Of a stretch of 57,664 nucleotides of DNA, positions 1 through 7,922 are shown piece after piece. The stretch is from Desulfobacterales bacterium (GTDB lineage Bacteria > Desulfobacterota > Desulfobacteria > Desulfobacterales > JALSRD01), in the NCBI GenBank assembly GCA_026984935.1, contig JALSRD010000053.1, forward strand, positions 1 through 57,664, written 5' to 3'. Each line of letters begins with the position of its first letter. Position 1 is the stretch's first letter. The position numbers and the translations under genes are program-made. A model generated the notes under the pieces. The model saw nothing but the letters and a program-made list of their open reading frames with translations. It did not search any database and was not told the origin of the DNA.

Positions 1-3000
1 TGGCGGATAGCGCTCCGGCCACGAAATTGTTGTCTTCACACAACTCCCGGAACGCGCGGTTGTTGTTAACCGCGGCAATGTATTCCACGTGGCCATGAAT
101 GGGAAACGGGTATCGGAGCCCTTCCACTGCGATCATGCGCCCGCCGCCCAGTGACGGAACGGGGATCGGTGGCGCCACGAGGTATTCCCCCTGCCGGTGC
201 CATCCCGGAAAGGCCGGAGGAAGTGTGAACGTGGAGACCTTGAACTTGAGCGTTATCGTTGTGCCCCCGGATATGCCGTCTCCCGTGTTTTTCACCGTAA
301 AGTGCAGTCTTTGGCCTTCCTGGCGGCCGGCGATCCGCAGATCGGGATAGGACTTCACGCGATATCTTCGATTGTCAAACGTATTGTCTTTGTCGTTCGA
401 TTCGTCCACTTTACCAAAGGAATCGGCAAAGAGCCGGATGGCGTAAATCCCGCCCCGGGGAACCTTGATGGGAATCTTTCCGGTAGTGGTTTGCTTATCC
501 AGCATGGGAGCCAGGAGAATCCCTCCCTGAACCATTGGGACCCCGCGTTGCGTGGCCTGGAGCGTGACCGTGAAAGGCTTGGTCTCGTAGCCCCCCTTGT
601 TCTCGATGATGACATGGGCCTCGATGATGTAGGGATTTTGCGGGTCCCCCGACAGCTTGTTGGTGAGGGAGACGGCCTTGAAGGTCAGATTGGGCTTGTT
701 GTTGCCGGTGATGGCAAAGTAATCGCTGAGCCCCCAGCCGTCGGCGCTTTGAACCTTGACACGGTAAAGGCCCGCGGCCAGGTTGTTGCCGACGGTCCAA
801 TCCAATGAACGGCCGGGTACGTTGTTATCGATCTGAATGGATGCGTCGGGGTGGTCCTTGGGGATCAGGGTGACGGTAAAGGGCCCCGTGGCATTCCCCG
901 TCCAGGCGATCTGGTAGGTTCGTCCGGCCGCCCAGACCTTGTTTTTGGCCGGGGCGAGGAGCGTTACGGCGTGAACCGTTTTTCCCGAGGCGCCGCCGGA
1001 GGGCAAGGGGTTGCCCCCATGGGAGAGGATGGAATCCTTGGCTGCCAGGGCCTCGCTAAGGGCTTTTTGATGGTTGTCGTTGGCTCGGACGGTGAAACCG
1101 TATTGATATATCGACGTCCAGGTATCGCTTCCCCATGGTTTTACCTTTATGTATAGGGTATGCGGGCCGGTAGAAACATCGGCATGAATCCTGTCGGATC
1201 CGCTCCACCAGCTTTCATAGAGGTACTCGGGAGGCTGGATAAGGAACATATCGTATCTGCCATGGTCGATCCAAGTTGACACCCATCCCCCGCATCTGAC
1301 GCGGTCCGGGGAGACACACTTCATGCGCATCACGAAATGGAACGCGTAGTCCTGTGGAATGGGTTCCGTGGGGAGCCCGTAAACATCAGTCACCTGCATG
1401 GTGGGGGGGATCGGCGTGTGCTGCGGCATGGGCTGTCCCGCCCGGTAGATGTGGAAATGATCAGAAACCCGGTTGTTGGTTTCGTCTAACTCGGCAATCT
1501 CGTTTTCCGGGTCCACGGCCACGGAATAGTTTTTTCTGCCGGTTCCCCCCGAGTAACTCTGCCATTTCTTGGTAAACTCGTGTTTCCATGTGTCCCCGGG
1601 ATGCAGGGACGGCACGTCGTAAACCTTTCTTGCCTGGTCCGTCAGGTCGAAATAGACCTTCGTGGGGGGCGAGTCTATGGTGCCACGATTCTCGACCAGG
1701 ATATGAAAATGCTTTGGGTCAATCGCCAGGACACCGTCGGTGACCTTGTTGATGGTCACGTAAAGGTCCGGAGCGCTTTTTTCGCGGACACGAAAGGTGA
1801 AGGAGCGGGTTGATTCCGGTGTCTCGTCGCCGAGCATGATGTATCGGTGCGTGGTGTCCAGCTCGCAAACCACCCGGTAATCCCCCCGTATCGGGGGCGT
1901 GAAGGCGTATGAAATCCGGGCCGTATGGCCGTTTTTCAGGGCCGTGATCCGGATGGGCGCGCTTTCCGTTACAAATCCGACAGGGGTGGCTGGCCGATGG
2001 GTAAGGTAGTATATCTTGATTTTCGCGTCAAACGGCCGCGAGACATCCCCCCCGTTGTTTATAACATCCGCGTGGATGGTCATGGGCTCGTGCACGAAAA
2101 TCTTGTTCCTGGGAACGGTGCCTGTCCTGAAGACGCCGAAATGCGGTGTGTCGATTTTTATCTCCCGCGAGGTTAGAAGATTTTTCGTGTTTCCCGTCAC
2201 CGCGTATAGCTGGAGGCGGTAGAGATGGCCCGGGGGAACAGCGCCCATATCCCAGGGATATTGCCGGACGGAGGAGGGCAGGTCCCGGGCGATAACAAAC
2301 TCGGGGAACCTTTTGGGATCTGTGATAGAAGACAGGTGAAGCGCCAGGTGCGTGTCGGGACCCGGCTCCGAATTGCCCCAGGCCCAGCGAATCAGGGTGC
2401 GCTGGTTGGGCTGCATGACAGCCCCCCGTTCGGGTTGCAGGAAGCGGGTGACCGGGACGTCATAGGTGGATATTTTTACCTGCTTGGGAAGCGTGACGTG
2501 CTTCCCGGGGGAAAGGACCCTGAAGGTGTCGGGGTTGGGGACCGCGCGCCCATGCGATTTGGCCTGGTTTGCACGGGCGGCATTTTTCGCCAGGGCGGCG
2601 TTGTTGCGCTTCACCGCCGCAAACAGCCGGGGATTGAAGACGTGGCGGGCGACAAACCCTCGGGAGTTTTCGTTGAACGTCGTTGCGGGGTGCGTCGCCG
2701 TCCCGCCGATCCCCGGGATCTTCAGGGTGTTCATCCCCCGGGTCATCCTGAGGGTGGTTTCGAGGTGAACACTCTCATGGGGGCCCAGCGCCCGGACCTT
2801 CAGGCTCTTCCAACCACGGGTGCCGTCCGCCCGCTTGATCTCGATCCTGAACGTCCGGGCCGGCGTGGCCTTCCCGCCGGCGTTTTTGAGCCTGAGGGTC
2901 ACCCGGCTCGCTCCCGGCCTTTGGGCCTGAAGGTCGTCGAAAACAACCTGCTGCACAATGAGAAGGCCTCGGGTTACGGGATGTTTTGTGGACAGGACCC

Positions 3001-3565
3001 TCCGTGCCCCCGCCGCCTGGATTGCCTTCCGGTGGGCGAGGGCCTTGGCGGCCGGGGCCATCACGAAAAATGTTTTTTCAAGGGACTTGCCGTTTACGGT
3101 CACTTTGACGGTGTTGCTACCGGACGAGGACCGAAAACGCCAGTGGCGGGTCGCCGCCTCCCCCGCCTTCAGGGCCTTGACGCTCAGCGCGCCTTTGGCT
3201 TTTGTTTTGTCCCCCCGGATCAGGATAACTGCGGCACGCGTGGCGGGCGAGGTCCCTTTGCCCGTGTTCTTGATGGTAATGACCGCCTCCGCCTGTCCGC
3301 GGCCCTTTTGGGCAAACCGAATTTGTTCCACGGCCAGGTCGGGCCTGAAGGCCGCATGGGAGAGGGCTTTCGCGTAAGGCCGCATGGGGATGCTATGAAA
3401 ACCGCCCGGCCCGGATCTGCCGGGCATATGGGCAAATGTGGTGGTGCCCGCCGGAAGGCGGCCGCTGAAAGCCATCACTAGAACGCATGCCAGGACCAGG
3501 AGCGCTCCCGGCCGTTTACCGCAAAGCCTCGCATGATGGACACAAGATGTGGATGCCGTTTTCAT
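1..3565 (-). CDS. Large exported CARDB/Ig-like multidomain protein (3' end outside window)
   Basis: One minus-strand frame is open from an ATG at 3565 to the window edge, about 1188 residues with no stop seen, so the C-terminus is missing. The start follows AAAGGAGCAGGAG. An N-terminal signal sequence is visible (hydrophobic LVLACVLVMAF near residues 22-33). The rest reads as repeated beta-sandwich modules. CARDB signatures are clear, such as VDPENEIAELDETNN near residue 685 and VKNTGDGISGG and VEQIRFAQKGRGQAE elsewhere. Ig-like segments of the type LLAPAKNKVWAAGRTYQI near residue 860 lie between them. CARDB repeats are known in extracellular adhesins and surface enzymes. I see no catalytic domain in the visible part, so adhesion, matrix or surface binding is an inference. 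It sits alone, divergent from the YbjQ genes. Confidence 0.8.
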   Translation of the reverse strand, partial: MKTASTSCVHHARLCGKRPGALLVLACVLVMAFSGRLPAGTTTFAHMPGRSGPGGFHSIPMRPYAKALSHAAFRPDLAVEQIRFAQKGRGQAEAVITIKNTGKGTSPATRAAVILIRGDKTKAKGALSVKALKAGEAATRHWRFRSSSGSNTVKVTVNGKSLEKTFFVMAPAAKALAHRKAIQAAGARRVLSTKHPVTRGLLIVQQVVFDDLQAQRPGASRVTLRLKNAGGKATPARTFRIEIKRADGTRGWKSLKVRALGPHESVHLETTLRMTRGMNTLKIPGIGGTATHPATTFNENSRGFVARHVFNPRLFAAVKRNNAALAKNAARANQAKSHGRAVPNPDTFRVLSPGKHVTLPKQVKISTYDVPVTRFLQPERGAVMQPNQRTLIRWAWGNSEPGPDTHLALHLSSITDPKRFPEFVIARDLPSSVRQYPWDMGAVPPGHLYRLQLYAVTGNTKNLLTSREIKIDTPHFGVFRTGTVPRNKIFVHEPMTIHADVINNGGDVSRPFDAKIKIYYLTHRPATPVGFVTESAPIRITALKNGHTARISYAFTPPIRGDYRVVCELDTTHRYIMLGDETPESTRSFTFRVREKSAPDLYVTINKVTDGVLAIDPKHFHILVENRGTIDSPPTKVYFDLTDQARKVYDVPSLHPGDTWKHEFTKKWQSYSGGTGRKNYSVAVDPENEIAELDETNNRVSDHFHIYRAGQPMPQHTPIPPTMQVTDVYGLPTEPIPQDYAFHFVMRMKCVSPDRVRCGGWVSTWIDHGRYDMFLIQPPEYLYESWWSGSDRIHADVSTGPHTLYIKVKPWGSDTWTSIYQYGFTVRANDNHQKALSEALAAKDSILSHGGNPLPSGGASGKTVHAVTLLAPAKNKVWAAGRTYQIAWTGNATGPFTVTLIPKDHPDASIQIDNNVPGRSLDWTVGNNLAAGLYRVKVQSADGWGLSDYFAITGNNKPNLTFKAVSLTNKLSGDPQNPYIIEAHVIIENKGGYETKPFTVTLQATQRGVPMVQGGILLAPMLDKQTTTGKIPIKVPRGGIYAIRLFADSFGKVDESNDKDNTFDNRRYRVKSYPDLRIAGRQEGQRLHFTVKNTGDGISGGTTITLKFKVSTFTLPPAFPGWHRQGEYLVAPPIPVPSLGGGRMIAVEGLRYPFPIHGHVEYIAAVNNNRAFRELCEDNNFVAGALSA

Positions 3566-4060
3566 TCTCCTGCTCCTTTCCGCGTCGCTGCGGGCGCTGT
3601 CTTATGGCGATAAATATCCGCTTGCGGGCCCTTTTCGAACCTTCCGCAATTAAGTACCATTTTTCAGCCAAAAGGTTCATGGAGAGGAATTTTTTTATGG
3701 CTCCGCGGGTGCGCGCTATGATTGCGTTTCGATAGGTGTGCCGTAAGGGTTGAGCCATCGCGGCGGGCGGTTTTCCGGCGGCAATCGTCTGGCATTTGAT
3801 TTCACGGAATGGTCAAAATAATGCGTCCTGAAAAATAGCACAATCAATGCCAGAAATCCAGAAATGCTTATCGGCAGGCCAACCGGATATGCTGCGGGCA
3901 GCATTTCCCGCACGGATATGGTCCGGACTCTGGCGCGGATGCTGTCGGCAGGTGCAGGGCCTAAAGTATATCGACCGACCTGTCGATAACAGACCAACAG
4001 ATCAAGATATCGGTGGAAAGCTTCGGTTGTTCAACTATGTGGATGGAGAGGCAGGGAGCC
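3566..4060. other. Divergent intergenic region
   Basis: About 495 bases separate the exported CARDB protein (minus) from the first YbjQ gene (plus). It is AT-richer than the flanks near 3600-3850 and should hold both promoters, but no convincing -35/-10 pair is visible. The only clear structure is the dyad at 3969-3988. Short open frames here look non-coding. Confidence 0.6.
3969..3988. promoter_or_regulatory. Operator-like dyad upstream of the YbjQ gene
   Basis: A perfect inverted repeat TATCGAC-N6-GTCGATA lies about 70 bases before the first YbjQ start. The size and spacing suit a dimeric repressor or activator site. No regulator is encoded beside it, so its function is only inferred. Confidence 0.3.
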
Positions 4061-4720
4061 ATGGCAGATTGTTACACGGTCCTTTTCGAGGGGCGCATCG
4101 CAAACGGACAGGACCTGCCGGCGGTGAAAAGACGCCTGCAGCAACTGATGAAGAAAGATCCGGACCAGGTTGAACACCTGTTCGGTGGCCAAACGGTGGT
4201 TGTCCGCCGCCAGGTCGATGGGTCGACAGCGGAACAGTATCGCCGCGCATTTGCGTCGGCCGGAGCCCTGTGCCGGGTGGTGCCCGCGGAGGCAGGCGGC
4301 GCCGGTGTTCAGGCGCCCGGCATACCGCCCGCAAGCCCGGTTTCGCCGGGGCCGGGGCCAAAACCACATTTCAAGACAGTCAAGACAGGTCCGGAAGGAG
4401 GAAAGATGATTATCACCAATATCGAAAGTGTTCCGGGAAAGACCGTTAAGGAGCATTTCGGGCTGGTTTCGGGAAGTACCATTCGTGCCAAGCACATCGG
4501 CCGGGACCTGATGGCGGGGCTCAAGAACCTTGTGGGCGGAGAGCTCAAGGGGTATACCGAGCTGCTGCAGGAGTCGCGCCGTGAAGCGGTGGACCGCATG
4601 GTGGAGCAGGCCCGGCAGGTGGGAGCCAACGCCATCATCAACGTTCGCTTTTCCACTTCATCCGTTGCTCAGGGGGCGGCTGAGCTTTATGCTTACGGCA
4701 CCGCGGTGCGGGTGCAGTAA
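4061..4720 (+). CDS. YbjQ-family (DUF74) protein with extra N-terminal domain
   Basis: This 219-residue protein ends in a YbjQ/DUF74 domain (residues about 120-219: IITNIESVPGKTV, the IRAKHIGRDLMAG segment, and VGANAIINVRF). That small fold is often labelled heavy-metal-binding, without a firmly known activity. Residues 1-75 form a separate alpha/beta domain (YTVLFEGRIANGQDL..., then AGALCRVVP), joined by a Pro/Gly-rich linker at about 80-110. I chose the ATG at 4061 because GGGAG lies just before it; an in-frame ATG at 4013 would add 16 unlikely residues. It is the first gene of a three-gene plus-strand group with a second YbjQ protein and an M48 protease, which suggests an envelope-stress or membrane quality-control role (inference). 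Confidence 0.8.
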   Translation: MADCYTVLFEGRIANGQDLPAVKRRLQQLMKKDPDQVEHLFGGQTVVVRRQVDGSTAEQYRRAFASAGALCRVVPAEAGGAGVQAPGIPPASPVSPGPGPKPHFKTVKTGPEGGKMIITNIESVPGKTVKEHFGLVSGSTIRAKHIGRDLMAGLKNLVGGELKGYTELLQESRREAVDRMVEQARQVGANAIINVRFSTSSVAQGAAELYAYGTAVRVQ

Positions 4721-4732
4721 AGGGGCCTTGCC

Positions 4733-5182
4733 ATGGATCTGATTTTTCTGCTCATGCTGATCGCATTGGGGTATTTTTCCGGCACTTATGCTGAAAAGCG
4801 GCATTATCGCTCCATCGAACGCCGCGAAGGACAAACTGCACAGCTGCCGGCGGTAAGCTTGAAGACGGTGGACTTTCCCGGACGGAAGGTGCGCTCCGCA
4901 CGCATGGTGCACGGCAGTGCCGTCATATCGGTGGATTATTTCAAACGCATTCTGGCGGGGCTGCGCAATGTCTTCGGTGGCAGGGTGAAATCCTATGAAA
5001 GCCTGCTGGACCGGTCGCGCCGGGAGGCCATGCTGCGCATGAAGGAGATGGCCGGGGGCGCTTCGGTGATCGTCAACGTGCGCATCGAGACGTCCACCAT
5101 CGGCAAAAGCAGCCGCAGAAGGCGGAATGTCAGCTGCCTGGAAACCATGGTTTACGGAACAGCCCTGACGCTGGAGAAATAG
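4733..5182 (+). CDS. Membrane-anchored YbjQ-family protein
   Basis: This 149-residue protein has an N-terminal transmembrane or signal-anchor segment (LIFLLMLIALGYFSGTYA, residues 3-20) followed by a YbjQ/DUF74 domain (about 45-149, with ARMVHGSAVISVDYFKRILAG and ASVIVNVRIETS). It is a paralogue of the gene 12 bases upstream, with a membrane anchor in place of the soluble N-terminal domain. A basic RRRR patch lies near residue 130. Its TAG stop at 5180-5182 is in the same reading frame as the protease that follows, with no frame change between them. Function unknown; pairing with an integral-membrane M48 protease suggests a membrane complex. Confidence 0.8.
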   Translation: MDLIFLLMLIALGYFSGTYAEKRHYRSIERREGQTAQLPAVSLKTVDFPGRKVRSARMVHGSAVISVDYFKRILAGLRNVFGGRVKSYESLLDRSRREAMLRMKEMAGGASVIVNVRIETSTIGKSSRRRRNVSCLETMVYGTALTLEK

Positions 5183-5185
5183 GCG

Positions 5186-6001
5186 CTGAAGCACACCGTC
5201 CGCCACCTGCCGACCAACGTCAACGTGACGCCGACCTCGCCGTTGAAAGAATTTGCGATTCTGGCCGGCGGTCTGCTGGCTATTGTTGTTGGCCTCTATC
5301 TTTTGCTGGGTCTGGCAGTGGACTGGGTGGCCCCACGTATCCCGGTCCAAGTTGAGAAGAAAATTGCCGTCCCTTTTCTGCGTACGATAGGCCCCGCAAA
5401 GGCCGACACCCCCCGGCGGCGCTACCTGCAGAGACTGGTAGACGCCCTGCAGTCGCATTGCGCTCACCTGCCGTACCGAGTGAAAGTTCATATCCTTAAA
5501 GCGCCGGCCGTCAATGCCGTCGCCTTTCCCGGTGGGAACATTGTGGTTTTCAGCGGACTGCTACAGAAGGTGGCATCCGAAAACGAACTCGTGTTCGTGC
5601 TGGCGCATGAGTTGGGGCACTATTCCCACCGTGACCACCTGCGCGCCCTGGGGCGCGGCCTCTTGCTGGTGGCCCTGTCCACGGTGCTGCTGGGATCGGA
5701 CAGCGCCATCGGGAAACTGCTCGTTGACACCCTGGGGTTGACCCAAATGCGGTTTTCCCGTGCCCAGGAGAACCGTGCCGATGCGTATGCCCTGGAAAGC
5801 CTGCAGTGCATCTATGGTCATGTGAGGGGAGCGGTTGGCTTTTTTGCCAGAATTCCCAAATCCCATGATCCGGGCGGACTGGGCCACTTTTTCGCATCCC
5901 ATCCTGGAAACCGCCGCCGCATCGCGCATCTCAAAGCCCTGGCGCAAAAAAAGGGCTTTGTCACCGGCCCGCTGGTGCCGTTGCCTGCAGGCTTTCGGTA
6001 G
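5186..6001 (+). CDS. M48-family membrane zinc metalloprotease, probable CTG start
   Basis: The protein has an N-terminal membrane segment (FAILAGGLLAIVVGLYLLLG), an M48 catalytic motif HELGH near residue 143 inside VLAHELGHYSH, a further hydrophobic stretch (GLLLVALSTVLLG), and the downstream zinc-ligand Glu in QENRADAYAL. At about 270 residues it resembles the compact HtpX/Oma1-like M48 enzymes. The first conventional start is GTG at 5225, but it has no ribosome-binding site. A CTG at 5186 lies nine bases after GGAG (5173-5176) and adds LKHTVRHLPTNVNVTP, which reads like normal protein. I therefore extend to 5186. The stop of the YbjQ gene is directly upstream in the same frame. It probably degrades or clips membrane proteins. 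Confidence 0.75.
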   Translation: MKHTVRHLPTNVNVTPTSPLKEFAILAGGLLAIVVGLYLLLGLAVDWVAPRIPVQVEKKIAVPFLRTIGPAKADTPRRRYLQRLVDALQSHCAHLPYRVKVHILKAPAVNAVAFPGGNIVVFSGLLQKVASENELVFVLAHELGHYSHRDHLRALGRGLLLVALSTVLLGSDSAIGKLLVDTLGLTQMRFSRAQENRADAYALESLQCIYGHVRGAVGFFARIPKSHDPGGLGHFFASHPGNRRRIAHLKALAQKKGFVTGPLVPLPAGFR

Positions 6002-6131
6002 TCGTCCGGGGAGTCAGAGTGTCGTGCACAGGACCGGTGTCGGGGTGTCGCCGACCCGCGGGCCTTCACCGCTGCCTTGCAGCATATGCCAGGCAAGCCG
6101 GCCTTGTGTCGATGCGCGTTGCCGGATGAAT

Positions 6132-6170
6132 CGTGCCCGGTGCCGGTGCGTCGCAGTTGTCCCGGGCACG
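6132..6170. other. Hairpin between convergent genes
   Basis: CGTGCCCGG (6132-6140) and CCGGGCACG (6162-6170) form a 9-bp perfect inverted repeat with a 21-base loop, between the converging protease and methyltransferase genes. There is no T-run on either side, so it is at most a weak or factor-assisted bidirectional terminator. Confidence 0.3.
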
Positions 6171-6187
6171 CCTGTGCCGTGGCCGGC

Positions 6188-7657
6188 TTATCCCTTTTTG
6201 GCCCGGTCCAGGATCTCGCGGCACCCCTCATCCTGCAGGCGCTGTAGTTCTGCCTGCACCTTGTCGTCCAAGGCATCGACCTGGTGGGTTTCGACAATCC
6301 GTTCCAGATCCCGCCTGACGCGGTCTTGCATGTCGGGCCCGCCGGCCGCCAGCCAGGCATCGATGGACTGCTGGTCCAGCAGGCGGGGCAACCAGAGCTC
6401 CTTGCGAAAATTGGCGACGGTGTGCGCATTGGCCAGGAAATTGCCGCCCGGCCCCACACTTTCGATGACCTCGCGCGCCAGGGTTTCGGCGTTGACGGTG
6501 ATACCGTCCACGAAGCGCTTGGCCATGCCAATGATTTCGTTGCCCATCACCAGCTGCTCCAGCGAGCAGGCCATGCCGCCGGCCATGTAGCCGACGTCGT
6601 GAATCAGGTTGATACCGGCCAGGCCCTGGCTCAGGATGGAAAAGGCGCTTTCCAGACCGGCCTGGGCGTCCAGTGTTTTGGCGTCCGTGGCCCCGGCAAG
6701 CCCCCAGGTGGGCAACCCGAAGGACTGCGCCACCTCGGCCTGGGCGGCAAGGGCCAGGCTGTTTTCGGGTGGCCCCATCACCAGCAGTGCCGTCGACATG
6801 TTCAGGATCCCGGCATTGCCGCTCATGCCCACCGGGCAGCCGGGCCTGCGCAGCTGGGCCAGGGTGATGTGGGACAGAGCCTCGGCGGTCATCTGAACGA
6901 CCATGCCGGCCAGGGTCACCGGGCCGGTGGCGCCGCCCTGTACAGTGGATCCCGGAAGCTGGGGCATGAAACGGTCGGCGGCCACGAAAATGCGGTCCAC
7001 CACTTCTGCGGGGAACTGCAGCGGCGCGATGGCTTCGGGGTAAGCGATCACAAAGGGGCGCCGGCGCAGGCGGTCCATGCCGCCGGCGATCACGGCGGCC
7101 ATCTCGTAAACGTACTCGCAGCCCAGCGGGGTGTAGCTGATGAACACCACCGGTTTAGTGGTGTGCGCCGCCACCGCCGGAAACTCGAAAACATCGGCGG
7201 CCTCGCCCGGCACGTCCAGACTGGATCCCATGGGCATGACAAAATCGATATGCCCCAGTGCGTCGGCCACGCGGGCACCGGTGGCGATGTCCTGCAGGCA
7301 GGTGTCACGGTATTCGCCGGTCAGAGCGTCACGGGTTTTGGGGCTGGCCGTGGACGTGCCATAGTAGCTCTTGCGCCCTTCGACTTCCATGGCCCGCCGG
7401 CCGCTGCGGTCGTATATCGTCCAGCCGCGGGGCGTAGTCAGAAGACAGCTCTCCACGATGTGGCGCGGCAGTCGCACAATGGTGTCTTCGATATCGGCCC
7501 CGGCTCTGGCGAGCATTTTTCGGGCGCCGGCATGCAGGCATTTGAAGCCCGCCTTTTCCAGGACATCGAAAGCCGCCCGGCGGATCTCCCACACCTGGTC
7601 GTCGCTCAAAATGCGCATGCTCACCGAGCGTTGCTGAGTCTGTGATGACTGGATCAT
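6188..7657 (-). CDS. MttB-family (trimethylamine methyltransferase-like) protein without pyrrolysine
   Basis: This 489-residue protein belongs to the MttB superfamily, which transfers methyl groups from quaternary or tertiary amines to a corrinoid protein. Typical segments include RKSYYGTSTASPKTRD, the Gly/Met-rich TIM-barrel strands PVGMSGNAGILNMS and PTWGLAGATDAKTLDAQAG, and GYMAGGMACSLEQLV. The frame has no internal TAG, so it is the non-pyrrolysine type. Characterised members of that type include MtgB (glycine betaine) and the MtpB/MtcB enzymes. I chose ATG 7657 because GGGGAGGA lies just before it; longer versions lack support. It is divergent from a Dpp-like transporter that may import its substrate. 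No corrinoid protein or corrinoid:H4folate methyltransferase is in the window. The substrate cannot be read from the sequence. Confidence 0.88.
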   Translation of the reverse strand: MIQSSQTQQRSVSMRILSDDQVWEIRRAAFDVLEKAGFKCLHAGARKMLARAGADIEDTIVRLPRHIVESCLLTTPRGWTIYDRSGRRAMEVEGRKSYYGTSTASPKTRDALTGEYRDTCLQDIATGARVADALGHIDFVMPMGSSLDVPGEAADVFEFPAVAAHTTKPVVFISYTPLGCEYVYEMAAVIAGGMDRLRRRPFVIAYPEAIAPLQFPAEVVDRIFVAADRFMPQLPGSTVQGGATGPVTLAGMVVQMTAEALSHITLAQLRRPGCPVGMSGNAGILNMSTALLVMGPPENSLALAAQAEVAQSFGLPTWGLAGATDAKTLDAQAGLESAFSILSQGLAGINLIHDVGYMAGGMACSLEQLVMGNEIIGMAKRFVDGITVNAETLAREVIESVGPGGNFLANAHTVANFRKELWLPRLLDQQSIDAWLAAGGPDMQDRVRRDLERIVETHQVDALDDKVQAELQRLQDEGCREILDRAKKG

Positions 7658-7747
7658 GCCGTTCCTCCCCGGGTGAAATGAGCCGCTTTGACGGCTGCTA
7701 TGCTGTGCGCAAAGGGCATCTGTTGTGTGCGGTTTACCGCTCCAGCC

Positions 7748-7777
7748 CCTATAGAGCCGCCCAATTCCAAAAGTCAA
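7748..7777 (-). promoter_or_regulatory. Sigma-70-type promoter for the MttB-family gene
   Basis: On the minus strand TTGACT (7777-7772) is followed after 18 bases by TATAGG (7753-7748). It lies about 90 bases before the start codon, in the only spacer between the divergent methyltransferase and transporter genes. Confidence 0.45.
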
Positions 7778-7922
7778 GCAAAAGCATATATCGACAAGCG
7801 AAATAAAATGTGGCATAGGGTAACGGATAGGACTTTCAAACCTACAGTGCAAATTCGTCCGCATCCGGCCGTGGAAAATCCACTGGATGGTTGTTTAATC
7901 CCTGTCAAGGAGGAGGAAAAAA

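Noticed and set aside
197-3481. Long plus-strand open frames at 197-808 and 2225-3481
   Set aside because: They are antisense shadows of the continuous minus-strand CARDB protein, whose signal peptide, ribosome-binding site and domain motifs are clear.
3716-3997. Minus-strand frame of 93 residues with one hydrophobic stretch
   Set aside because: It starts at TTG without ribosome-binding site, has no recognisable domain and mixed composition; more likely chance in an intergenic region.
6188-7657. Pyrrolysine (in-frame TAG) in the MttB-family gene
   Set aside because: The frame is continuous with no internal TAG, so this is the non-pyrrolysine branch.
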